Notes: generated by a model not told the origin, from the letters alone. Positions 51,070 through 60,338 are shown, counted from the stretch's first letter. The stretch: 64,000 nucleotides of DNA from Zobellia galactanivorans (GCF_000973105.1 NC_015844.1:3034501-3098500), one strand, 5' to 3'. Program-made: numbers and translations.

Positions 51070-51891
51070 TTACTGCGAATGGCTTCCCTGCGCCGACTTG
51101 CGATTGAAGGGGTTTTTGATCGCTACATCAAAGGCGAGATAATGGGCGTCTTTAGAAAAATCCCTTCCCAAGAGGTTGTTCATGTAGCCCATATTAAGGG
51201 TGATATCTTGTTGGGGCAGGGTCAGGGAGTAGTAGAGGGAAAAACGACTTTCCTTATAGGCGAATTTACTCCAGTTTTCCGTTTTGCCCGTTGCGAATAG
51301 CGATTCTGCAGCGGTGCTGATCTGCTGCGTTTTTGAGCGGTTGAGATAAAAGGAAAGTTTGGCCTTGAAACGGGAGCGGAATTGTAAAGATTCGGTCGCT
51401 AAAGTGAAGTCGGGATCGTAAAAGCGTCGGATCTCTGGGCGGTAACTGAACGCATAGTTGATTTTTTTTAAGGAATTGAGATAGGAGATACTGCCGTAAG
51501 CCCGTAGTTCTTGACGTGCTTTTGGGGTGTCGTAGTCGTAAGGAGGGGTCGATGTATACTTGTTTTGCCATCGGTAACTCAATGCCAAGGCGCACTTCCA
51601 GTGGGGTTTGAAGCGGTGTGTGACTTCTTGGTTTATCACGTAAATCGATGGTTTTTCTATCGGATTATAGTTGTTCGGGTCACTTACACTACCGAATCCT
51701 AAATAGGTGGAAGACACTGTAGTCCCTTTTTGGCCAAGGTCCTGTTTTGCCCCTAGGGCCAACCATGCGGCGGTATGGACCTCACCCAATCCCGGAGGGG
51801 AAAATTGGGCAAGGCCTTTTATTTGGGTTAGAAGTCCGAAAAGAAGAAGGGGAATAACTTTACGAATACTTCCTTCCATCTTAGTCCTCAA
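51070..51891 (-). CDS. DUF2490 family outer-membrane-like protein
   Basis: A 273-residue exported protein with a signal peptide (ending LTQIKGLAQ) and repeated beta-strand pairs, such as LALSYRWQNKYTST and YRPEIRRFYDPD. The DUF2490 family is predicted to form beta-barrels. It overlaps the start of the PepSY-like gene region by 11 bp, in the same strand unit, downstream of the two-component genes. Confidence 0.7.
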   Translation of the reverse strand: MRTKMEGSIRKVIPLLLFGLLTQIKGLAQFSPPGLGEVHTAAWLALGAKQDLGQKGTTVSSTYLGFGSVSDPNNYNPIEKPSIYVINQEVTHRFKPHWKCALALSYRWQNKYTSTPPYDYDTPKARQELRAYGSISYLNSLKKINYAFSYRPEIRRFYDPDFTLATESLQFRSRFKAKLSFYLNRSKTQQISTAAESLFATGKTENWSKFAYKESRFSLYYSLTLPQQDITLNMGYMNNLLGRDFSKDAHYLAFDVAIKNPFNRKSAQGSHSQ

Positions 51892-52324
51892 TTTGGCTCA
51901 ATATATTTCCATTGGCATCGAAAACCACTTCCCAGTCTTGCTTGAGCAAGGAGTTCAATTCCATCTTATAGAAGATTTTTCCCTCGTCGGTTATGCGTTC
52001 CACATCGTCGGTGGAGTAGCCCTGAAAATTGGTTTCGATAGTTTTATGTACCGCTTGGGGCAATTCCTTTGAAGCTATTTCTTCCTTTTGTTTTACCATC
52101 TTTCCTTCGGCATTGTACCATACGTCGTGCTCCGTGTTCCATCCGGTTTCAAATTCCACGTTGTATAGCTTGCCGTCCATTTCCCACTCTACATCCGTGG
52201 CTTTTGGATATTGGCTGTTGAACTGATTTAAGATTACGGAAGGAACCTGGCTTTTAGGAAGATCTTGAGCCTGTGAAAAACTGAGGGTTCCCAATGCCGC
52301 TAAGAATAAAATTTGCTTTTTCAT
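51881..52324 (-). CDS. PepSY-like (DUF2874) periplasmic protein
   Basis: A 147-residue exported protein with signal peptide MKKQILFLAALGTLSFSQAQ. Two PepSY-like beta-alpha-beta units are visible: YPKATDVEWEMDGKLYNVEF and the later VERITDEGKIFYKMEL. Such proteins often accompany sensor kinases and may modulate them or bind a ligand. It follows the histidine kinase gene by 76 bp. Confidence 0.75.
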   Translation of the reverse strand: MKKQILFLAALGTLSFSQAQDLPKSQVPSVILNQFNSQYPKATDVEWEMDGKLYNVEFETGWNTEHDVWYNAEGKMVKQKEEIASKELPQAVHKTIETNFQGYSTDDVERITDEGKIFYKMELNSLLKQDWEVVFDANGNILSQIED

Positions 52325-52400
52325 GTGTATACTGTTTTAATTTATACCGTAAAGAAAGCATGTGAATTTGGAAACAATTGGGAATGCCCGAAGTGGGGGC

Positions 52401-53687
52401 TTATATTGTGGAGAAGCGTATACTGAAGGAGTGCACGCCTTTTTCGAAGCCGTAAGTTAGGGGGAAGCCGTATAGGTCGGCAATGGCTTTTACAATGGCT
52501 AGACCCAGGCCGCTTCCGCTCGTTTTTGAGTCGGTTTTGTGAAATCGGCTGAATACCTTGCCCTTGTCCAAGGTTTTGTCTTTTCCCGTGTTGCGGACGG
52601 TAAGCGTATCCTTCGAAATATGTACTTCAACCGTGCCGTTCCCGTGATTGTGGAGTATGGCATTTTTAAGTAGGTTCGAAACAATGATCTGGGCAAGGGT
52701 AGGGTCTAGGTGTACCTGTAGTTCATCGGTTTCGGAAACTTCTGTTTTTAGTTTTTTATAACTACTGATTTCCTCAAGGTCACCCAAGGTTTGGTTGACG
52801 ATGGGATTTAAATGGATTTGCTGATTGTCAAAAAACTGTTTGTTGTCTATTTTAGAGAGTAGGAGCAGGGATTTGTTCAGTCGGACCGAGCGCTCGACGA
52901 TCTGAAAGATTTCGGCGATCTTTAGCGCATGCGCTTCTTTCAGGTCTTCCTTTTCCAAGAGCAGCTCGAGTTTGTTGATGACCATGGCCAAGGGGGTTTG
53001 CAGCTCGTGGGAGGCATTTCCGATAAATTCCTTTTGCTGTTCGAATGCCGATATGCTATGTTGCAACAAGGTGTTTACGGCATATTCCAAATCTTTGAAC
53101 TCCTTGGTTTTTGTGGAAGTTGCCGGAAGTTTTTCGGTGCTTCCGAGCCGGTAACTTTTTAGTTGGTGCAAGAAGTCGTAAAAGGGTTTCCAGAGCTTTT
53201 TCAATACCACATTGTTAATGAGTATGATGCTGGCGATTAGAATGATATAGAGCCAGACCACATCCCAGAACAGTTCGTCGATAAGGTCGTCTTCCTCCAC
53301 CATGGAGTTGGCGACCTTTAGCTCGTAATACTGTCCCTTTACTTCAAAAGAGGTGGTAAGCATGCGTACCGGTTCGGGTTCGGGTTCTTTGTCGTCGGCA
53401 TCTTGCATGTAGATGATGGTATCGACGTATTGGTCCTTTGCCGAAAGCGCCCTTTTCTTGTCGATTTTTTGCAGGGTAAAGAAACTCTCGTCAAAACCGC
53501 TTTTGGTCAAAATGGTAGAATCGGTCTGTGCTTTTTCAATGATGATGCGCTTGTAGTTTTCCAGACCTTCATCGATGCTGCTTTTGATCTCATTGAGCAT
53601 GCTCATATAAAAGACCACGCTCCATACCGTAACGATGGCCAAAATGGAAATGGACAAATATTTCAGCGATTGGTTGAGGAGCTTCAT
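52401..53687 (-). CDS. Sensor histidine kinase
   Basis: A 428-residue two-component sensor with two membrane helices (~7-30 and ~140-160) flanking a periplasmic domain. The H-box is NASHELQTPLAMVINKLE (phospho-His near 225), the N-box NLLKNAILHNHG and the G-box GSGLGLAIVKAIADLYG. It overlaps its response regulator by 4 bp. The downstream PepSY-like and DUF2490 genes suggest an envelope signal. Confidence 0.9.
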   Translation of the reverse strand: MKLLNQSLKYLSISILAIVTVWSVVFYMSMLNEIKSSIDEGLENYKRIIIEKAQTDSTILTKSGFDESFFTLQKIDKKRALSAKDQYVDTIIYMQDADDKEPEPEPVRMLTTSFEVKGQYYELKVANSMVEEDDLIDELFWDVVWLYIILIASIILINNVVLKKLWKPFYDFLHQLKSYRLGSTEKLPATSTKTKEFKDLEYAVNTLLQHSISAFEQQKEFIGNASHELQTPLAMVINKLELLLEKEDLKEAHALKIAEIFQIVERSVRLNKSLLLLSKIDNKQFFDNQQIHLNPIVNQTLGDLEEISSYKKLKTEVSETDELQVHLDPTLAQIIVSNLLKNAILHNHGNGTVEVHISKDTLTVRNTGKDKTLDKGKVFSRFHKTDSKTSGSGLGLAIVKAIADLYGFPLTYGFEKGVHSFSIRFSTI

Positions 53688-54361
53688 TTTTCAACAAGTT
53701 TATAGCCCACCCCGTAAACGGAGGCTATTTCTATATCGGCTCCGGAGCGCTGCAGTTTTTTTCGCAAGTTTTTGATTTGTGAGTATACAAAGTCCAAACT
53801 GTCGACCTGGTCGGTGTTGTCTCCCCAAACATGTTCTGCCAGTGCGGTTTTGGTGACCAATCGTTTTTTGTTGAGAAGGAAGTAATTAAGGATGTCGAAC
53901 TCTTTGCGGTTGAGGGGCGTACTATTGCCGTTTACGGAAAACTTACGATCGCTCAGGTCCAAAACCGTATTGGCGAATTCAATGCTGTTTTTTCCATTGA
54001 GATTTTTCCTGCGGAGGACGGCCTTGACACGTGCGTTGAGTTCGGCAAGGTGAAAGGGCTTGGTAAGGTAGTCGTCGGCCCCAAGTTCCAAACCCTTGAG
54101 TTTGTCATCGAGGGAATCTTTGGCCGAAATGATAATGATGTTCCCGCTCTTGCCCTCTTTTTTCAGTTCTTTTAGAATATCCAATCCACTGCCGTTGGGC
54201 AGCATAATATCGAGTAAGATGCAGTCGTAATCGTAGACGAAGGCCTTTTCCATGGCGGTATGGTAGTCCGCTGCGGTCTCCACTAAAAAATTTTCTTTTT
54301 CCAGTGATTCCGTTATACTGTTCTGCAGCTGGGCTTCGTCCTCTATTACTAAAATCTTCAC
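53684..54361 (-). CDS. OmpR-family response regulator
   Basis: A 225-residue regulator. The receiver domain has DCILLDIMLPNGSGLD (phospho-Asp near 51), and the C-terminal winged helix contains RKEFDILNYFLLNKKRLVTK and a YSQIKNLRKKL helix. Translationally coupled to the histidine kinase. Targets are unknown, but the downstream PepSY and DUF2490 genes are likely candidates. Confidence 0.9.
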   Translation of the reverse strand: MKILVIEDEAQLQNSITESLEKENFLVETAADYHTAMEKAFVYDYDCILLDIMLPNGSGLDILKELKKEGKSGNIIIISAKDSLDDKLKGLELGADDYLTKPFHLAELNARVKAVLRRKNLNGKNSIEFANTVLDLSDRKFSVNGNSTPLNRKEFDILNYFLLNKKRLVTKTALAEHVWGDNTDQVDSLDFVYSQIKNLRKKLQRSGADIEIASVYGVGYKLVEK

Positions 54362-54461
54362 CTTGCAAAATTGCTACAAGATTTTGGAAAGAATTGGGAA
54401 TTTCCGATTTTTTTTGGACTTCCTTTCCAGGTCGTAGTGTTTTGCGGATCGAGGGCCGTGC

Positions 54462-56141
54462 CTAATTTTCCTTTTGATCGTTTTCGTACACTAATTTTCC
54501 TCCAAGATAGGTGGCCATAACTTTGACTTCCCTGATTTTCTTTGGGTCTATTTTTTGTATGTCCTCGCTTAAGATGACGAAATCCGCTAGTTTTCCGGGT
54601 TCAAGAGTGCCCTTTACCGTTTCGTCAAAAGAGGCGTAGGCCCCATTTTTGGTATAGGCCCGCAAGGCCTCTTCCGTACTTATTTTTTGTTCCGGCACCC
54701 AGCCATTCGGGTTTTTGCCATCTAAGGTATTTCGGGTAACGGCGGCATATATACCGGTTAGAGGATTGCCGGGGGCCACTGGCCAATCACTGCCAAAGGC
54801 CAATATAGTTTTAGCATCCAAGAGCGATTGAAAGGCGTAGGTGGTCTTGACCCGTTCGGGCCCGATCAAGGTTTCGGCCCATATTCCATCATCAATGGCG
54901 TGATAGGGTTGCACGCTGGCAATGATGTCTAGTTCGCCAAATCGGTGTAGGTCTTGTTTTGAGATGTGCTGGGCATGTTCAATGCGCAGTCGGCGTTCCT
55001 TTTTTCCGTTTTCCTTGACGATGCGTTCATAGATTTCCAATAAGGTGTGAATGGCATTATCGCCTATGGCGTGGACCTGAATGTGAAGGCCGGCCTTGTC
55101 GGCCTCCGAAATCCATTGGTATAGATTCGCTTCACTGTTAATAAATAATCCATTGTCGGCGGGTTTGTCGGTATAGGGTTCCATAAAGGAAGCGGTATGT
55201 GATCCCAGGGACCCATCGATAAAGCCCTTGACTATTCCTGTTTTTAACCAAAGTTCGTCTGAGCTTATTTTTCTTTGGGCTTCTTTCCATCGGTTCAGTG
55301 GTTTTGCTGAATAAATACGTAGGGAGAGTTCCCCTGAATCCAGCAATTCTTGGGCTACTTCGGCGGTGCCCAAACTATCCACATCGTGTACGGAGGTCAC
55401 ACCGTGCGACAAAAAGTAATGCGAAGCTTCTTTAAGGGCCTTTTTCTTTTGTGTTTTGGTCAGTGGAGGAATCTTGTCGAGTAAAAGTCCCATAGCATTA
55501 CTCTTTAAAATTCCCGTCGGTATGCCCTTATCATCCCTTACGATCTCGCCATTAGGGACGTCAGGGGTGTCTTTGTCTATACCTGCAAAATCGAGGGCGG
55601 CGGAATTGGCAAAGACCATATGTCCGTCAAGACGGTAGACAGCTACGGGATTGTTCTGTGTATAGGGGTCTATCCATTCTTTTTTTGGCAGTTCACCACC
55701 CCAAAGGGTATGGTCCCAATTGCCTTCCATGATCCAGGTTCCCGGGTCTATGGTTTCGGCAAAATCGGCGATGCGCCGGGTAAACTCTTCCGGTGTTTGC
55801 GCATCGCGGAGTTCAACGTTCAGCAAGCTGTTACCGCCCATAAGCAAATGCACGTGCGAATCGATAAAACCAGGCGTGATAAAACGGTTGCCTACATTTA
55901 TTATTTCCGTGGTATGGCCCTTGTATTTCTCCAGTTCGCTATTTGAGCCGATGGCCAAAATGGTATCGGCCAATACGGCAATGGCCTGCGCACTGGGTTG
56001 GGACTCGCTGCCCGTCCAAATGTTGGCATTGGTGAGTATCAGGTCTGCTTTTGGGGCGGCTTCCTGACAAGAGATCAAGGAAAGCAGGGCCAAGAAAAAA
56101 AGGTAAGGAGGCAGTACTTTTAAGGGCAGGCCGTTCTTCAT
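54462..56141 (-). CDS. Amidohydrolase family lipoprotein (YtcJ-like)
   Basis: A 559-residue exported enzyme. Signal ends at the lipobox LISC. The metal motif HVHL in GFIDSHVHLLMGG is near residue 95, and FGSDWPVAPGNPLTGIY near 445 carries the catalytic Asp region. YtcJ-like amidohydrolases act on amides and related compounds with a metal centre. It precedes the M28 peptidase gene by position but follows it in transcription (24 bp gap), so both may process peptides. Confidence 0.85.
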   Translation of the reverse strand: MKNGLPLKVLPPYLFFLALLSLISCQEAAPKADLILTNANIWTGSESQPSAQAIAVLADTILAIGSNSELEKYKGHTTEIINVGNRFITPGFIDSHVHLLMGGNSLLNVELRDAQTPEEFTRRIADFAETIDPGTWIMEGNWDHTLWGGELPKKEWIDPYTQNNPVAVYRLDGHMVFANSAALDFAGIDKDTPDVPNGEIVRDDKGIPTGILKSNAMGLLLDKIPPLTKTQKKKALKEASHYFLSHGVTSVHDVDSLGTAEVAQELLDSGELSLRIYSAKPLNRWKEAQRKISSDELWLKTGIVKGFIDGSLGSHTASFMEPYTDKPADNGLFINSEANLYQWISEADKAGLHIQVHAIGDNAIHTLLEIYERIVKENGKKERRLRIEHAQHISKQDLHRFGELDIIASVQPYHAIDDGIWAETLIGPERVKTTYAFQSLLDAKTILAFGSDWPVAPGNPLTGIYAAVTRNTLDGKNPNGWVPEQKISTEEALRAYTKNGAYASFDETVKGTLEPGKLADFVILSEDIQKIDPKKIREVKVMATYLGGKLVYENDQKEN

Positions 56142-56165
56142 ACAATTCTTTTTTTACTTTACATC

Positions 56166-57785
56166 CTATTCCCGGGCCGCCTTAAACTCGCTTCCCTCAT
56201 ACCATTTCGGAAAATAGGTCTCGTTGGCCAATTTTCTTCCTACCTCAAAAAACAACTGTAGGTCGAAGCTTACCCCACTCAATTCGGTGGTTTCGGGATC
56301 GTATTCATCCGAAGGTTGATGGTACTTATGGGTGTTGTAGTCGTCTAGGGTGGCTTTTATCGATTCCATACTTTGGTCGAAACCTTCGTAACTGCCACTG
56401 GCGTAGAGGGCGGGGATACCGATTTTCGCAAAGTTAAAATGGTCCGATCTAAAAAAGTAGCCCTTTTCGGCATGGGGATCGGGAATAATATAGCGCCCTT
56501 GTTCCAGTGCGGCTTCCTCGGCATATTTGTCCATTTCCGACTGACCGTAACCCGTTATGGTCAGGTCTTTCATTTTTCCGGGACTGCCCAAGGCATCCAT
56601 ATTGATATTGGCTACGGTTTTTTTAGGATCGAAAATCGGATTCTCGGCATAGTAGGCGGAGCCTAGCAAACCTTGCTCTTCCGCGGTAACGGCTATAAAG
56701 GCGACGGAACGTTTTGTGGGACCGTTTTTCTTGAAGGCCTCGGCAATGGCAAGAAGGCCCGCGGTGCCCGATGCATTGTCTATGGCACCGTTGTAAATGG
56801 AATCGCCATCAATGGGCTTACCTACGCCAAGGTGGTCCCAGTGGGCCGAGTAGATAATGACCTCGTCCTTTTTTTCCGTACCCGGAATAAGGGCGATTAC
56901 GTTTTTTGAAACGTCTTTCTTGATTTTGTTTTGAATGGAAACGGAAACGTCTAGGCCCAAGGGGATGGGTTCAAAGCCCTTGCTTCGGGCCAATACCTTA
57001 TAGTCTTCCCCTTTCATGATGGAGGCATCGAAGATCTTTTGGGCGCTTTCTTGGTTTACCCAAGACTCGACCTTTAAGAGGGGCAGGTCGCTTTCAATGA
57101 TCAATTTGGCCCCGCTCCAACCCGATTCGACCACGTTCCATCCATAGGAAGCCGGTTCGGTATCGTGAACGATAATAACCCCGTCGGCCCCTTGTCTTGC
57201 GGCCTCCTCATATTTGTAGGTCCAACGCCCGTAATAGGTCATGGCGTTTCCCTTGAACAAGGTAGAGTCGCCCGATTGAAATCCCGGGTCGTTGACCAAG
57301 ACCACGGCGGTCTTTCCTTTCCAGTCGATACCTTCGTAATCGTTCCACCCGTATTCGGGGGCCACGATGCCGTAGCCGGCAAAGACCAGCTCGGAGCGGT
57401 CAAGGCCGATTTCGGTCTTCACCTGGCTGGTGGTGGCCACAAAATCGCTCAGGACCTTGAGGTCAAAGCTTCCGTCTTTTCCCGATATCACCATTTTTTC
57501 CGAAGGGCTTCCATCGATTTCTACCATGGGCACCTCTTGAAAGTAGCTATCGCCGTTACCCGGTGAAAGTCCGAGTTTTTCAAATTCATCCTTTAAATAA
57601 TTTACGGTCTTTACCTCGCCTTCGGTAAAGGGCTTTCTCCCTAAAAAGGCATCCGAAGCCAGACGTTCTATATGTTTGGCCAAGGTGGCTTGGTCTATCT
57701 CCACCGGTTTTTCGGCGTTTTTATTTTCCGTATTACAGCTTATATATAAGGCGAGTACTAAAAATTTCAAGAGATTCTTGGTCAT
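56166..57785 (-). CDS. M28 family metallopeptidase with PA domain, lipoprotein
   Basis: A 539-residue exported peptidase with lipobox YISC. It has a PA domain insertion (~130-270; EGIDWKGKTAVVLVNDPG) and the M28 zinc residues in SAHWDHLGVG, DNASGTAGLLA, AVTAEEQGLLGS and FFRSDHFNFAK. Likely an aminopeptidase that trims peptides outside the cell. It is the upstream gene of the pair with the YtcJ-like enzyme. Confidence 0.88.
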   Translation of the reverse strand: MTKNLLKFLVLALYISCNTENKNAEKPVEIDQATLAKHIERLASDAFLGRKPFTEGEVKTVNYLKDEFEKLGLSPGNGDSYFQEVPMVEIDGSPSEKMVISGKDGSFDLKVLSDFVATTSQVKTEIGLDRSELVFAGYGIVAPEYGWNDYEGIDWKGKTAVVLVNDPGFQSGDSTLFKGNAMTYYGRWTYKYEEAARQGADGVIIVHDTEPASYGWNVVESGWSGAKLIIESDLPLLKVESWVNQESAQKIFDASIMKGEDYKVLARSKGFEPIPLGLDVSVSIQNKIKKDVSKNVIALIPGTEKKDEVIIYSAHWDHLGVGKPIDGDSIYNGAIDNASGTAGLLAIAEAFKKNGPTKRSVAFIAVTAEEQGLLGSAYYAENPIFDPKKTVANINMDALGSPGKMKDLTITGYGQSEMDKYAEEAALEQGRYIIPDPHAEKGYFFRSDHFNFAKIGIPALYASGSYEGFDQSMESIKATLDDYNTHKYHQPSDEYDPETTELSGVSFDLQLFFEVGRKLANETYFPKWYEGSEFKAARE

Positions 57786-58239
57786 AGGGATGATGTTTTG
57801 TTGAACAGATGGTCTATAGGGTCATAGGTTGCGCTAAGATTTACTAAAGCACCTATAGAACTAAGGTCGAAAATCTAAAGGGATTTTCCAACTTTAAGGG
57901 GGCAAACCGAAATTAAGGTAGGGCCTTGTGTCTCTATCGCTTAGGCGTTATAAAATAGGGGGAGAGGGAGGGGATAAAGGCAGCCCTTCTTTTTAGGAGG
58001 GCTGCGCTGTATTCTTATTCGATATGTCACCCATCCCCGGCCCATACCCCAAAAGCATTGAAAATTCAAAATCGGTATGGGGTAAAATGCGTCATTGACA
58101 CGTGTATCGCTACCGCCCATACATTTTAAAGGAATATGTAACTCTCTGGTTGCTAGCTTTATTATAGTCGTATCGCCATAAGGTAAGAGCTTGTGGCGAC
58201 GCTAAAAAAAATGCTTTATACACCTTAAAACAGAAAAAG
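57786..58239. other. Intergenic region with two hairpins
   Basis: About 450 bp with no credible gene. A hairpin with GCAGCCCT and AGGGCTGC arms lies at 57980-58005, and a longer one with CATACCCC/GGTATGGGG ends near 58044-58082. It separates the leftward peptidase from the rightward uncharacterised pair. Confidence 0.55.
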
Positions 58240-59181
58240 ATGATACGAGTTACAGCCGATTTATTTTCAGGTCGCCCCAATCCGAGTTGGATCATGGCCG
58301 ATGCCAATGGGGAAGAAATCCTTAAGCAGATAGCAAAAGAAAAACAGATCATTTCCAAACCCAATACCGGTTACGACGGTTTGGGATTCAGGGGCATAGA
58401 GATCGAGGTCATCAGTGATGAAAAAATACGGGGCATACCCAATTCCTTTAAAATTGCCGACGGTACGGCCGAAGACCAAAAGACGAGTATTGGAATCGCC
58501 AGTAGGATCGTGGAGCAAATGACCCGCTACAGCAAGTTGAGCCTCGATTCACACAGGCTGACGCCCATAGACAAGCATATTCAGAAGATTATCTTGGCGA
58601 GTATAGAACAGTATCAACTAGATCTTGAACGAATTCGAAAGGTGATAAAAAAGCGCTATCCCAAACTTCCTAAAAACTCCAAAAGGGTTACCGTAGACGA
58701 TGCTTCTTGCTGTGATTGCAAATACGAGGAAAGCAAGTTCAACCCGAATTTTTGGAATGCCGATAGCCATGTGCGACACAATAACAATTGCTACAACTAT
58801 GGAAGGAACTGGAAGACCAACACCTTTGCCCAGCCGGGTAAGTTCTCGGGGCAAATGGCTTCATCAATGAGCTGTAGCGAGGTCAAGGCGGCTTCCCTTC
58901 GCGATGGCTTGAAGTTGCGATGTGACTGCCTTCCACAAAGTGAATATCCGAGAAGGTTGATGGCATTGGTCATTGCCCCGGGCGTCGATTACCACTGGTA
59001 CAGAAAACAAGACGGTGGGTTTTGGGGGCATAAGCCTGGCGGAACCCCTGCCAAAAACACCGATAATAGCGGTGATCTCATTACCGATCCCGAGACCTGC
59101 GACCGAGGTTCGGGCTCCACTTTGAACTATACCGATTTTTGTGATTATTTTTATGCGGGCAAAAGTGTGTCCATTATCTAA
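58240..59181 (+). CDS. Uncharacterised two-domain protein with possible Cys/His catalytic domain
   Basis: A 313-residue protein without signal peptide. The N-terminal part (~1-70) has DLFSGRPNPSW and YDGLGFRGIEI, a module shared with the next gene. The C-terminal part (~160-313) carries CCDCKYEESKFNP, NNNCYNYG (Cys184), NTFAQPGKFSG, SCSEVKAASLRDGL, DYHWYRKQDGG (His252) and a Cys-rich end. The spacing of Cys184 and His252 recalls papain-like amidases, but I recognise no named family. Function unknown; an amidase, protease or effector role is speculation. Confidence 0.7.
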   Translation: MIRVTADLFSGRPNPSWIMADANGEEILKQIAKEKQIISKPNTGYDGLGFRGIEIEVISDEKIRGIPNSFKIADGTAEDQKTSIGIASRIVEQMTRYSKLSLDSHRLTPIDKHIQKIILASIEQYQLDLERIRKVIKKRYPKLPKNSKRVTVDDASCCDCKYEESKFNPNFWNADSHVRHNNNCYNYGRNWKTNTFAQPGKFSGQMASSMSCSEVKAASLRDGLKLRCDCLPQSEYPRRLMALVIAPGVDYHWYRKQDGGFWGHKPGGTPAKNTDNSGDLITDPETCDRGSGSTLNYTDFCDYFYAGKSVSII

Positions 59182-59192
59182 ATAAGAAGGCC

Positions 59193-59546
59193 ATGGAGGT
59201 ATACAAACTGGAACTGGATATACTTTCAGGCGGACAGAATCCACAATTTGAGATAGGGCCCTATGAATTCATGGGGCTTTTTCATACCATTGAAGCCTTG
59301 GACGAAAGTGCCACGGATGGTTTTTTTGACGGCCTCGGTTTTCGGGGCTTTGTCTTGTCGAAGGGAGAACGATTGCGGTGTACGGTGCAGAAGACCATCA
59401 TAAAAATAGAGGAGGGTCCTGAAACTAGATATAAACGGGGCGATGACGGCTTGATACGGGAGTTGTTCGAACTGGTCCGTAAATACGACCCCGATAGGCG
59501 GTATGAGCACCTGATCGCCATGGCTGCGAAAGAGTATAGGTCCTAG
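59193..59546 (+). CDS. Uncharacterised protein sharing the neighbour's N-terminal module
   Basis: A 117-residue protein, starting 11 bp after the preceding stop. It shares the pattern of the neighbour's N-terminus: LDILSGGQNPQF with LFSGRPNPSW, and FDGLGFRGFVL with YDGLGFRGIEI. It lacks the Cys/His domain. It could be a partner, regulator or stand-alone binding module. Co-transcription is very likely. Confidence 0.7.
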   Translation: MEVYKLELDILSGGQNPQFEIGPYEFMGLFHTIEALDESATDGFFDGLGFRGFVLSKGERLRCTVQKTIIKIEEGPETRYKRGDDGLIRELFELVRKYDPDRRYEHLIAMAAKEYRS

Positions 59547-59734
59547 CCTTGGTATATAGAGATACACCGAAGGCAAAGAGCTTTCTTTTGAAGTGGCCCC
59601 GTTTCGGGTTCTAGGGGGCATAAAGGAGAATGTTTCGGGGGAACCGAGCTCTATCCACTTTCCATAACTTAGGCCTTCCGTATAAAAAATACAGTCTGGT
59701 CTTCCTGTTAAAAACAGCAGGTAAAACTAGGATA

Positions 59735-60235
59735 TCATCCGTATTTACGGGCCAGGTATTTTAAGATGGTATCGATATTTTCCGGTTCGGGGGAAGCGAT
59801 ATCGATGGTCAGGGCGCGTTTGGGTATTTCAAGGGCCTCAAAATCCGATTTGATCATGGCAGCCGGGCGGTCGTGGTTTTCCGTTTGTTCCGCACGCTGT
59901 ACCACGTGTTCGTACGAACCGTTCATAAAGACCCAATCCAATTCATGCTCTACCTGGTCCGCGATTAATAAACGGTGTTCTTTCTTCAATACCGAACATG
60001 AGATCACACAGCCTTTTTTTGCCGATTCCGCAAGAATGATTTCTTTAATGGACATCAACCATTTTTCAAGGTCTACGTCTTGGGGCAATTGGCCCTCGGG
60101 CAAGGCTTTGGACAGGGGCAGCTTTTCCGCGTCAAAGAACGGAATTTCCAATCGCTGGGCGACCTTTTCGCCTACGGAACGTTTTCCCGAACCGCAAACC
60201 CCTACTAAAATAACGATGTAATTGTGCTTTTTCAT
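59735..60235 (-). CDS. Gluconokinase-like protein with altered P-loop
   Basis: A 166-residue gluconokinase-type kinase from ATG 60235 (MKKHNYIVILVGVCGSGKRS). The longer frame to 60292 would code through the operator. The P-loop reads GVCGSGKRS, with Arg in place of the Ser/Thr that normally follows Lys, and the substrate region reads FFDAEKLP instead of the usual GDxxHP. ISCSVLKKEHR and ENHDRPAAMIKSDFEALEIP keep the family layout. Activity is therefore uncertain. Operator and promoter are shared with the divergent KDG-kinase-like gene. Confidence 0.75.
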   Translation of the reverse strand: MKKHNYIVILVGVCGSGKRSVGEKVAQRLEIPFFDAEKLPLSKALPEGQLPQDVDLEKWLMSIKEIILAESAKKGCVISCSVLKKEHRLLIADQVEHELDWVFMNGSYEHVVQRAEQTENHDRPAAMIKSDFEALEIPKRALTIDIASPEPENIDTILKYLARKYG

Positions 60236-60247
60236 ATACTTCTCTAA

Positions 60248-60300
60248 TTGGTTAACCAATTTGGTTAACCAAATATATGTATATTTGTTCAACTATCAAA
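60248..60300. promoter_or_regulatory. AusR-type operator with divergent promoters
   Basis: The cleanest copy: two palindromes TTGGTTAACCAA and TTTGGTTAACCAAA (60248-60273). Minus strand: -7 TATATTTG (60277-60270) and -33 TTTG (60300-60297), 19 bp apart, for the gluconokinase-like gene. Plus strand: -7 TATATTTG (60280-60287) for the KDG-kinase-like gene. The layout copies that at 49246. Confidence 0.85.
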
Positions 60301-60338
60301 TTTTGTGGCCTAAAAGGCAAGTAAAATCGCAAGGGCTT

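Noticed and set aside
60236-60292. Upstream extension of the gluconokinase-like gene
   Set aside because: These codons are the operator and promoter; MKKHNYIVILVG at 60235 is the natural start.
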